A stretch of DNA of 22,500 nucleotides, from assembly GCA_016946835.1 (NCBI GenBank), contig JACVTC010000040.1, forward strand, positions 537,501-560,000. The letters run 5' to 3'. This stretch comes from Neocallimastix lanati (nom. inval.) (lineage: Eukaryota; Neocallimastigomycota; Neocallimastigomycetes; Neocallimastigales; Neocallimastigaceae). The position numbers and the translations under genes were made by a program. This document shows, piece after piece, positions 1 to 14,579 of the stretch. Under the pieces are notes generated by a model that saw only the letters and a program-made list of their open reading frames with translations, searched no databases and was not told the DNA's origin. The stretch's first letter is position 1. Every line of letters starts with the position of its first letter.

Positions 1-173
1 TATGCTTTTTTTTTTTCTCTGAGGTTATTATTTGTGGGAGTATTATATAAAAAAAAAAGGAAAAAAATTTTTTTTAAAAAAACTAATTTATTTATTATGA
101 TATATAATTAAATTATTTATAAAACAAAAATTCCTCTTAGAATATAATTTTAACGAATTTGATTTAACAAACT

Positions 174-209
<36 letters not shown>

Positions 210-302
210 ATATATATTATTAATTTAGTGCTTAATTAATTTAGTATTAATTGTATTCATATTATAAAAATATAAAATTGATTAAAAAAAAAAATGGATT
301 AT

Positions 303-353
<51 letters not shown>

Positions 354-398
354 CTTTTTATTATCATTATTATTAAAACAAAAATGGTTCTTATATTC
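1..398. other. Spacer downstream of the calcineurin gene
   Basis: No coding sequence is visible. The stretch contains an A run at about 178-208 and a T run at about 305-345, the latter about 50 bases beyond the calcineurin stop codon on the minus-strand sense side. The transcript end of the calcineurin gene probably lies here, but no specific polyadenylation signal can be picked out because AATAAA-like words are everywhere in such AT-rich DNA. Confidence 0.6.
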
Positions 399-4562
<4,164 letters not shown>

Positions 4563-4951
4563 GGCTTTATTGTTTATTATTAAAATATAATTGTAAATAT
4601 CAAATATATTTATTTATTCGGTAAATTATTTATTGTCAAATTATTTTTTTTTTTTATTATTTTTTATAACAAAAAAAAAAATAATAATAATAACAAATAA
4701 ATAAATAAATAAAAAATATAATAAAAATAAAAAAATAAGTAATTATAAATATAACATATATAAAATAAAATATATATATATATAATTTAAATTTATTAGT
4801 TTTGTTTGTTTAATATTATTTTGATTTCATAATAAATAATGTTTTATTTATTAACGTGTTATATTTTATTATAAATATTAATATAAATTGATAATATAAT
4901 TATAATTAAAATATATATAAAGATATATAAATAAAGAATAAATATGTAATT

Positions 4952-4982
<31 letters not shown>

Positions 4983-5568
4983 GTTATTTATATGAATACT
5001 ATAAATTTTTATATTATCAACAATTTTTTTTAAAAAAAAAAAGGTATATTTGAAATTGTACTTTTTTATTTGTATAGTGTTTACACCAGCTATTATAATA
5101 AGAATATATCTTTTTTAATATGAATATATATAATTTCAAAATAATTAATAAATTGTTTACTTTTTTTTTTTTTTTGTATTTTATATTTTATAAAAGTTAT
5201 ATTTTAACTACTTTATAAGATTTTATTAGTTATCCTTTTTTTTTTTTTTTTTTTTAATATTACAAAAAAGAAAAATATATGTATATAATATATATATATA
5301 TTTTTATTTTCTTTTTGTTTTTATAAAAAGGAAAAAAGAAATTTATAATATAAAAAAAAATGTACAATATATATAATTAATATTTTATATATAAATATAT
5401 ATAATTTTTAATGTATTTTAATATTAATTTTTCAATTATTTAATAATTGAATATTATTATTATTATTTTAATTATTAGTATTAATTTTAAAATTATATAT
5501 TGTTCAATATATCATTTATATATTGCAATATATGATTTAAATTATTAAATCATTTATTAAATCTTTTT

Positions 5569-5605
<37 letters not shown>

Positions 5606-6098
5606 CACATAAATTCAAAAATTTTTAAGAAAAAAAATAAGATATAAAAAAAAAGAAAAAAAAGATACAATAGGGTTGTTTAATTTAAAAAAAAAAATAA
5701 AAAAAAAAAAAAAAATAAGAAAAATATATTATTATTATATTTTATTTCAATTATATCAAAATAAAAATAAATATCTTTAATTTTTTTCACTTTTCACTTT
5801 TATATATATCAACTCTATAAATAAAAATATATTTTAATTTTTTTAAACATAGTTTTTTTTTTTTTTTTTTTTTTTTTTTACTAAACCATAATAATCATAA
5901 TAATCAATAATATATATAATATATATAAATATCAATCATATAAAAAAATATTAATTATATAATAAGCCTTTTAATATTTAATTATAAAAATTATTTCATT
6001 AGATTAAAATTAATTAAAAAAACGGCATAACTTTTAATTGATTACTAAATTTTTTTTTTTTTTAGAGTTATTACTTTATTTCTTAATGATTTTATTAT

Positions 6099-6135
<37 letters not shown>

Positions 6136-8106
6136 ATGAATATATTATTCTTTTTTTTTTTTAAAAAAAATATATATATATATATTATAAAAATCATATT
6201 ATAAAAATACAATTTATAGACGTTTATAACTTCTAAAAAAAAAAAATATATATATATATTGTTATAAAATTATTATTTATAATTTAACACTAACTCTCTT
6301 AATAATCTTTAATATATTTTATATATATATATATATAAAAACTTCATAATATACTAATTTAATTTATAAAAGGTTTGATCAAATCTATAATCTATTTATA
6401 TATAAATGTATATTAAAAAAAAAAAAAAAAAGGATTAATTATTTTAATATTATTAATCCAAAGAAGTAAAAAAAAAAAAAAAAATTAATATGTCAATTGA
6501 CAATATATTAAATATAAATAGGAATAAAATAAATATAAATTATTATATATATATATTTTGTTTGTTTGTTTGTTTTACTTTACGTAATCCAATAAAGTTA
6601 TTCACCATACCCATTTCATATTTTAAAATCAAAAAGTTTAATAATGCATTTTATTATTAAGGAAATTTATATATACATATATTATATAATAAATATTTTT
6701 ACTTATTTATAATATATAAATATACTTAATAATTAATAATAAGAATTCATTAAAAAATAATAATAATAATAATTTTTAAAATAAAATTAAAATAAGAAAT
6801 AATAATAATGTTATAAATAATTAAATAAAAATAGAAAAAAAATATAACAATTAATCTATATTAATTAGTCAATATTATTATTAATAATATTCCTAATAAA
6901 TATTATATATATAAGTTTTTTTTTTTTTTTTTGAATTTTATTTCATTTTCTTGAACATTTTTTTTTTGTAATTATTAATCATAATAACTCAATATGAATT
7001 GAATCCTTTTATTATTAATTTTTTTATATATAATAATGAAATAGCGTTTTCAATATTAATTTAGTTTCATGTATTTTTTTTTTATTTTATAATTTATTTT
7101 ATATTATTATATTCAAGTAATTCAATAACATATATAAATACTAGTATAATAATATTAATTATATTAATTATATAATTACCTATAATAATTTCAATTTATT
7201 TTTATTTTATTTTATTTTATTTTATTTTTATAATTTTATTCTTTTTTATTTTTTTTACTTTTTTTTTTTTTTATTTCTTAATATTCCTCCTAAAATATAG
7301 CTTAGATAAACCAATGAAAGTTAAAATTTATCCATATTAAACGGATTCTTATTTTTTTTATTTTTATTTTTTTTTATTTTTGTTGGATTCAGAAAAATAA
7401 AAGTATTTTGTTTCTATAGAAGAATAAAAATAATAATAAATAAAATACAAAAATCTTAATTGTTCAATTTTATAATATTCATATACAAAATAAAATAAAA
7501 TTATTAATTAATTAATACGTACTTATCTTATTGGTTGAAGAAGGAGAATTGGAGATATTAATAATAATTTTAAATAAAATAATCCGAACTTTAAAAACTT
7601 AAATTAATTATTAAAAAAACTATAAATAAAAATAATTATTTATTTTTTATTTTATATTATTTTTATTTTTTTTTATTTTTTTATGAAAAATTATGAAAAA
7701 AAAAAAAAAAAAAACATAAAACTAGGGTTAATAAAGCCCTAATGTTATTGTATTATAATAAAATATAATAAAATAATATTTGTCCAATAATAATATTAAA
7801 TATTAATAAATTGTATTAAATAATCATAATAATCATAGTTTATAAAAAAAAAAAGGTTACAGAAAATAATTATATCAAAAAAAAAAAAAAAAAATTAGAT
7901 TAAAATACATTTCAGTAATTTTAATTGAATAATATTTTTTCCTTTTTTTTTTTTTTTTGTTGCAATAAATTATGAAAACTTTATTTGTTATTTACATTTA
8001 TTTTTTGATATAATAATTAATAATTATTTAATGTATTTTTAATATATTACCTTCTATAAATGTTATTGAATATAATTGTAATTTTTAAACAAAAAAAAAT
8101 TGAAAA

Positions 8107-8149
<43 letters not shown>

Positions 8150-8643
8150 AGGCTTTCTAAATAACTTATTTTCATACTAAGTTTCGAAGCTTTGATATCA
8201 GGAAAATATACTTATTTTTCTCTTTAAACTTTTGTTGTTATTATCAAATATGTATTGTTATTTTTACTATTATTATTATTATTATTAGTATTATAAGAAA
8301 TCTAAACTTTTTTATTATTATTGTTATTATTTAAAATTGCATTAATTATATTAATATTATTACACCCTATTTTCATACAAAATACTCATATTTACCCATA
8401 TATCAATATAATAATTGGAAAGAAAAAAAAATTATTAATAACAATATTAGCAATAATAACAAGTAATTTTTTTTTTTTTTTTTTTTTTTTTTTGACTAGG
8501 AAAAGAATACTTTTCCAATGCTTTATTAAATAGATAATTATATTTTTATGTATTACATTTTTTTTTAAAAAAAAAAACATTATATAATTTAAAGATAAGA
8601 ATAAAATGTATGTAAAAGATTAAGTAAAAAATAAAAAAATAAT

Positions 8644-8676
<33 letters not shown>

Positions 8677-8792
8677 TATTTTAATTAATCGTTAGAAATT
8701 TAATGTAATAAAGAATAACAATAAGTTCAAAAATTAAACAAATATATCGGTGTGAATGTGTACTCTGTGTAGTAATATGATCACCATTTAAA

Positions 8793-8826
<34 letters not shown>

Positions 8827-8840
8827 AATATTTTTTAAAA
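4563..8840. other. AT-rich intergenic region upstream of the calcineurin gene
   Basis: About 4.3 kb without a recognisable gene. It holds the presumed calcineurin promoter (next to 4562) but no distinguishable promoter element. Long homopolymers include A at 4957-4982, T at 5571-5605, T at 5853-5879 and A at about 6103-6130. Dinucleotide AT tracts lie near 8116-8145 and 8655-8680. Small patches of more complex sequence occur at 6570-6650, 7500-7560, 7715-7745 and 8150-8230, but none gives a convincing exon. Confidence 0.6.
7722..7742. other. Small hairpin (TAGGGTT / AAGCCCTA type)
   Basis: A TAGGG arm and a CCCTA arm flank an AT-rich centre. They can form a stem of about seven pairs with one G-T wobble. 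It stands out because G and C are scarce around it. No gene abuts it, so a terminator or regulatory role cannot be argued from position. Confidence 0.3.
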
Positions 8841-9446
8841 TAGATAGTGTGGATATCAACTAAACTTTCCTTCTCCCCCTTGAAAATACAGAAAAGATAC
8901 TCATTAAGAGAGAATTACTCTCTCTAATAGATTCTGTGAGCAGAACTAGACTGTTTTGGTTATTTGTATTTTAAATATATATATATATATAAGGATGACT
9001 ACTAATGGTTTTTGTTTCTAAACCTTATTGGTATGATATCGGGTACTCTTGATACCGAAGGATTTCTTACTAAATCGATCAAAGAGTAGTAACTAGCTAC
9101 TAATGATAAGGTATTGACTTTAAATATAATATCGCTCTAGCCCCAACGATATACAAAATAGTAGAATCCTTATGAACTGTTTAAGAATTGTTCACTTAAA
9201 TGTCACTATTTCCTAGGATTGAATTGTATGCTCATTTAAAAAAAAAAATAAAATTCCAACAAGAAGGAAGATATAAATATATTTATTGATAAAATTTTCA
9301 TATTTTAAAAATATTAGAATATATAAGTAATAAGGAAAAAGTCCTTTTTTTTTTATTTTATCAATGAATATTATAAAAAGGTCATTAATGAAATCTAAAA
9401 AGATTCTCATCTAAATAAATAATAAAAAGAAAGAACATTCGAATAT
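8841..9446. other. Hairpin-rich, relatively GC-rich non-coding island, possible LINE 3' region
   Basis: Base composition rises sharply just after an A run at 8797-8824 and stays at roughly 30-35% G+C by eye, against about 10% before it. No open frame longer than about 45 codons is convincing. Short inverted repeats are dense: 8904-8927 (AGAGAG/CTCTCT), 9007-9024 (GGTTT/AAACC), 9039-9058 (TCGG-TA/TACCGA with a bulged G), 9085-9101 (AGTAG/CTACT), 9129-9152 (ATATCG/CGATAT), 9165-9220 (AATCCT/AGGATT) enclosing 9180-9200 (TTTAAG/CTTAAA). CTACTAATG occurs twice, at 8999-9007 and 9097-9105. It follows the LINE remnant in minus-strand sense, so it may be that element's 3' untranslated part. A separate structured RNA is the alternative. 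Confidence 0.4.
8904..8927. other. Inverted repeat AGAGAG/CTCTCT
   Basis: TTA-AGAGAG and CTCTCT-C-TAA arms around a five-base AATTA loop can form about nine pairs with a single bulged C. It is the outermost hairpin of the island and could mark an element end or a transcript terminus. That role is a guess. Confidence 0.35.
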
Positions 9447-11236
9447 TCAATGAAATGAACGACTGTTCAATTTCTCCACAGCATGGGTAGAACTTTTGGA
9501 CAATTTGTTTAAAAACTCTACCACTTCTGATAGCAATAGTAGTGTTGTATTTGAAGCTAGATTTTCATTTTAAAATCCAATTAAAAGCCTAAATTAAATT
9601 GGGGAATATTCAAGACAGAGCTCGAATAATTTTCTTATTTCAATATATTTGTATTTTATTATAATTTGTACCTTGAATTCCTTGACTTTTTTTTTTTTTT
9701 TTACCATTATTTGACCCAATAGAATTCAATTACATTCTTTATATTTCTTTTTTTTTTTTTTTTTTTTTTTCATCTTTAATTTTTCTATAGAGAGAAGGTG
9801 TTTTTTTTTTTTGTCAAAGAAAAAATGTGACATCTTAGGAATACTCTCTATTACATCCTTTTTATAATACATTTAGAATTTCACCAATTAATAAAGCGTC
9901 TGATTTGAAGTGAAAGCTCAAAACACTCCAATATAAGGGGAAAAATTTTTTAAAAAAAATTAAGCAGTTCTCTTTTCGTAGTCAATGTAATATTTGGAAT
10001 CTTCTTCTTATAATTCTGATAATAGTTTCTAGCAATCAGAATCAGAATTTAGTTCTATATTATTTCATATCTGTGATAACAGTGTCTACAATACTATTAG
10101 ATATTGGACAATATTTAGAAATAATATAAAATATTTCATAAAGAATTTCAATATCCTTAAAATATTTCATTCGAAATTCACGGAAAAGATAGCATTTAGA
10201 AAACCAATGTTCCAATCGAGGATTACTATTTTTTCTATAACAACAAGGACACCTTTCAGGACAGTCTTCTTCAATCATTTTGGCAGCTTTGGCAACACAA
10301 GCATCGAATGTATATCCACATCTGGCACAAAGTACCCATCAGAAGTCAATGCTAAATTCAGGATATTTATAATTTAGCTTAAGATACTCTCTAGTTTTCT
10401 CAAAATTATTATTTTTATAAGCCTTAGCTTTGATTGATTTTCCTTCCATATCTCTATCCCAGTAAAAGTTTAAAATATGAAATAGCTTTTTTTTTTTTTT
10501 TTTTTTTTTTGATAGAAATTTATTTAATTTGTCAGTTAAAATTTTACTTTTCTTTATCCCATGCATGACGTCTACAACGAGATATATCTCTAAGTAAATT
10601 AGAGATAATACATTTCGAGTTTTTCCAATTTTTTTAAAACACCTTACCTGAGCAATCGCACATTTCGCCGAAAGAGGAGGAACGTTAAGTTCTTTAGAAA
10701 CACAATAAAGGGAAGTAAAAGCTATTCCCTTTAGAAAATTCTTCAATCCAAGTATTACTCCTGAATTAACTAGTGTCTGTGTACTTCTCGTTCTATCTTT
10801 GTTAGATCCAAGTAGAGGTGCATATTATGAAACTTGTCCAATTACTATAGCTGAAAATAACATTCTTTTATAAGGGATAGGAATATGAGGATTCTTAAGA
10901 AATCCTTTTATGGAATAAAGGGCATTTCTAACTTTATTATTCATTCTCTGTATAATCGGCTTCAATTCTAAATCATTTGAAGATGGTACACCTAAGTAGG
11001 TATAGCAATTCGTTTTAGGTAACTCTTGAACTCTTGACTTGAAAAATAAAAGGTAGGATTACTATTATAAAGAAATCTAGAAACTTCCCCGCGTACTACT
11101 AGACTGGCACATTTATTAATTACCAAATTGCATTTCATTATTTCTAGCCCATTTACTGGCAAACTTTGACAATTTTTTAAGTTGGAATCATGTTGGAGCA
11201 CATAACACAATGTCATCTGGAAAAAAGACCAATAGA
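9447..11236 (-). pseudogene. Decayed, 5'-truncated non-LTR (LINE-type) retrotransposon reverse transcriptase
   Basis: Minus-strand remnant of a LINE polyprotein, spread over several frames. In order: FFPDDIVLCAPT at about 11191-11226 (RT motif C, normally [F/Y]ADD; the Ala is now Pro); KCASLVVRGE near 11085-11115; YLGVPSSND near 10970-11000, followed by the usual thumb-like region; SNLLRDISRCRRHAW near 10565-10610; then CARCGY and a zinc-binding CX2C-X10-HX4C (CPCC ... H ... C, 10192-10251). The last in-frame block (EVVEFLNKLSKSS) ends at a stop at 9447-9449. Damage: an opal codon after CAPT, a one-base insertion before KCAS, an 8-bp tandem duplication at 11021-11036 that shifts frame, TAA at 10825-10827, paired frameshifts around 10555-10610, a T run near 10490-10510 read as poly-Lys, and a TGA between the CARCGY block and the preceding frame. 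Endonuclease and RT motifs before motif C are absent. Clearly dead. The family assignment comes from motif memory, not a search. Confidence 0.85.
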
Positions 11237-11475
11237 AATTTAAATAACACAAAACTCCTTCATTTTCACCTAACACCCTTTTTATATATAACTCTATATA
11301 TAATTTAAATAACACAAAACTTTTTCATTTTCACCTAACACCTTTTTTATATATAACTCTATATATAATATAAATAACACAAAACTCCTTCATTTTCACC
11401 TAACACCTTTTTTATATATAACTTTTATATATAATTTAAATAATACAAAACTCTTTCATTTTTCATATATACCTT
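11237..11475. repeat. 65-bp tandem repeat, about 3.5 copies, abutting the LINE remnant
   Basis: The anchor TAAATAACAC (TAAATAATAC in the last copy) starts at 11241, 11306, 11371 and 11437, giving periods of 65, 65 and 66. Each unit contains ACAAAACTCCTTCATTTTC and TCACCTAACACC followed by an AT-rich linker. The fourth copy diverges and ends partway. Copies are nearly identical, so the amplification is younger than the decay of the neighbouring LINE. It begins almost exactly where recognisable LINE sequence stops, about 15-20 bases from the RT DD motif. Confidence 0.9.
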
Positions 11476-11688
11476 TTTTAAACTTTTTTTTTTTTTTTTT
11501 TAAAGCTTTTTATTTTTATTTTTTTTTTTTTTTTATAAATTATTTTTTGTTATACTAATATTATAATAAAATTATAAAAATAAAAAAAAAAAAAAAATAA
11601 AAAAAAAAAAATATATAATAAAATAAAATTAAAAAAAAAAAAAAAAAAAATAAAATAATAATATTTTTTTAATTTCATTTTTTTCTTT

Positions 11689-11719
<31 letters not shown>

Positions 11720-12053
11720 TTTTTTTTTATTTTTATTTTTATTTTTTTTTTTTTTCTATATATGTATATTTTAATTATTTCAATTTTAATTATTTTTTAA
11801 TTTTAATATAAAGTTTTATTTTATTTTGTCCGTGATTTGTTTGTATTTATATTTTTGTTTTATTTGTTTTATTTCTATTTTTATTTTTATTTTTATTATT
11901 TTTATTTTTTTTTTTTTTTTTTTTTATTATTATTTTTTTATTATTATTTCTATTTTAATTTATTTTTATTTTAATTATTTTATTAAAAAAAAAATTATAT
12001 CCCAAATGTAATGAAAAGTTTTAGTTTTAATTATTTAAATATTTACAAAAACA

Positions 12054-12090
<37 letters not shown>

Positions 12091-14579
12091 CATTTAGAAT
12101 TGATTGATGATATTAACTATGAATTTTCTTTTAGTTATAAAATTACTATTAAAAAAAAAAAAAAAAGACTTTTGTTTCAAATTTTGGTATAATTTATGAT
12201 TGTTAAATGATGGAATAGATTATAATGAAATATAGAATTTTTTTTTAAAAAAAATGATACAAAAAAAAAATTTTTTTTTTTTTGTTCTTTTGAATTTATA
12301 AAGTTATATATATAATTATTTATAAAAAATTTTTTTTTTTTTTTTTTTTTTTTTTCTAATTTTATAAAGAATTCTCTATATTAACTATGTACAATAAAAA
12401 TTATAAATTAAAATAAATATATATTCTAAATATATAAATATATAATTTAGAATAAATAAGTAATAATTGCTAAAAAAAAAATTTTTTTTAATAAAAAATA
12501 AAATAAAATAATAAATAATAAATAATTAAAGAAAAAAATAATAATAATAAAATTTCTAATATTTATAAAATATAATTTTCAAAAAAAAAAAAACTTTTTT
12601 TTTTTTTTTTTTTTAATTTTCTATATATAATATAAATATTAAAATGAATATATATATCTATTTAATTTTTTTTTTTTTTCTTAAAATTGTCTAAATGATA
12701 AAAGAAATAATAATATATATAACTTTTAAAAAAAATTTTTTTTTCTTTTTTTTTTAAAAAAAATAATCATGTTTTTGGATTTGATTTGATTAATTATTAT
12801 AATTTACAAATTTATTCTCTTCTTTTCTTATTTATTCCTTTTTTCCTTTTCAATTTAACAATGTATCATTACCAATAATAAATTTTAATTTTTGTTTTAT
12901 TTACTTTTTTTTTTTTCTTTATTTTCCTATCTTTGATTGATTGATGTTATTAATAATTATTTTTTCTTTTCATTATTTTTGAATAATTATAATCTTTTTT
13001 AATTTATTTTTCTTTTTTACGCATGCATTTTATATATATTATGTATATATATATATATAAAATTAGATTAAAAATATATATTATTAGTTAAATATATAAA
13101 AACTTTTTTTCCTCCTTTAATTTATTTCCTTTAGATTTCAATATATCCAAAAAAAATAAATTTTGCGGAGAAAAAAAAAAAAAAAGAAAAAATGATTGAA
13201 ACGTTAAATTATTAAATTAAATATTATTTATTATTGAAATATATATATATGTTTAGATAAATAATTATTTTTTTTTCCCAATTTTTGATTTCTTTTCTTT
13301 CTTTTTCTATTTCTCTATTTCTATTTTAATTTTATTATTTTTTTTATTACTATTTTATTTAGATTTTCCTGGTTCTTCCTTAAATACGTTAGATATATAC
13401 AATTAAAAAAAGCCATTAAACTTTTTTTTTTTTTTTTGGTTATAATTATTTAACTAAAGATATATATATATTAAGTCGAATTATTGATTAAAATTTTAAA
13501 AATTTTATCTATGGCTAATAAACGTCGTTTATAATAATAATTTTTTTTTTTTTTTTTTGGTTAATAAGATATATATATGTTTTTTTGTCTTTAATGTTGA
13601 AAAAGAAATATAATTTAATTTTTAATTATGTTTCAGCAAACTAGTTTGTTTAAATTTTTTTATATACTTTATTTAATTTGATAATATTTCTCAATTAATA
13701 TATTCATTACTCCTAAAATTAATTCATATTATTAAAGAAAAAAAAGCTGATTTAATTTATTGTTATGTTAAATAAATAAATTATGATAATAAATTTGATG
13801 TTGAAATTGATTAAGCTGTATATTTTATGTTATATATATTGTTATGGTTTTTTCTTTTGATATTGATTTATTGCGTTTGATTATTAATTAATAATAAATA
13901 ATGAAAAAAAAAATCATGAATTATTAAATATATATAAATTAAATAGCCTTATTTTCTTTTCACATAATCAGAATTTAACTAGAAGAATAAAATGAATAAA
14001 TTAATAAAAAAAAATTCTATTTTTTTTTATTTGATAATTTCTTATTTTATCCATTTTATTAAAAAATTAATAACAATAATAAATAAATAAATAAATAAAT
14101 AAATAAATGTAATAAAAAAAAATAAATTAAAAATAAATTACTAATCTATAAGTTTTTTTTTTTTTTTAAAAAAAAATAAAAATAAAAATAATAATAATAA
14201 TAATAATAATTAAATTATTATATATTATTTTATTTCTATTTTTTATAATATTTACTATTTTATCAATAAAAAAAAATATTGTGATTAAAAGTAATAAATA
14301 TTAATTATATATATATTTACCTTTTTCATTTCAATAAGCACATTAATAATAGATCACATACATGCAAATTTACCAAAAAAAAAAAATATTAAATATATGA
14401 TTATTAATGTTGACATAAAAAATGAATACAATATGATGTTACTTTTTTTTTCTTTAAATAAGTATTGTTTTTTCTTTGGTTGTCAAAAATTAATGAATAT
14501 TATAAAATGATAAATAAATTGATATTGTATTTTAAATTTTAATACAACATTTTAAGTAAACCAAGAAAAAAAAAAATAT
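11476..14579. other. AT-rich intergenic region downstream of the 592-residue gene
   Basis: About 3.1 kb with no convincing gene on either strand. It is dominated by T and A runs, short AT dinucleotide tracts and (AAAT)/(ATA) microsatellites (for example around 14078-14110 and 14180-14210). Candidate frames such as 11826-12011 encode only Phe/Ile/Tyr strings read from poly-T. The 3' end of the 592-residue gene's transcript should lie just below 14580. Confidence 0.6.
12238..12763. repeat. Cluster of abutting T and A homopolymers
   Basis: Runs meet head to head: T9A8 at 12238-12254, A10T13 at 12261-12283, A6T26 at 12324-12355, A10T8 at 12472-12489, A13-C-T20 at 12581-12614, and A8T9-C-T10A8 at 12728-12763. 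Several are perfect inverted repeats. Such tracts are rigid and are known to disfavour nucleosomes; any role here is inference. Confidence 0.7.

Noticed and set aside
7722-7742. TAGGGTTA as a telomere-type repeat
   Set aside because: Only one unit is present, in an internal spacer; there is no array.
8841-8870. LINE poly(A) tail at the island border
   Set aside because: The adjacent run at 8797-8824 is A on the plus strand, hence T in LINE sense, so it cannot be the element's tail.
9456-9591. Plus-strand 40-codon frame (ERLFNFSTAWVELL...)
   Set aside because: The opposite strand reads EVVEFLNKLSKSS and continues the LINE C-terminal region up to its stop at 9447, which is the better explanation.
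11237-11475. CRISPR-like array
   Set aside because: The units are contiguous tandem copies of 65 bp without unique spacers, in a eukaryotic context.
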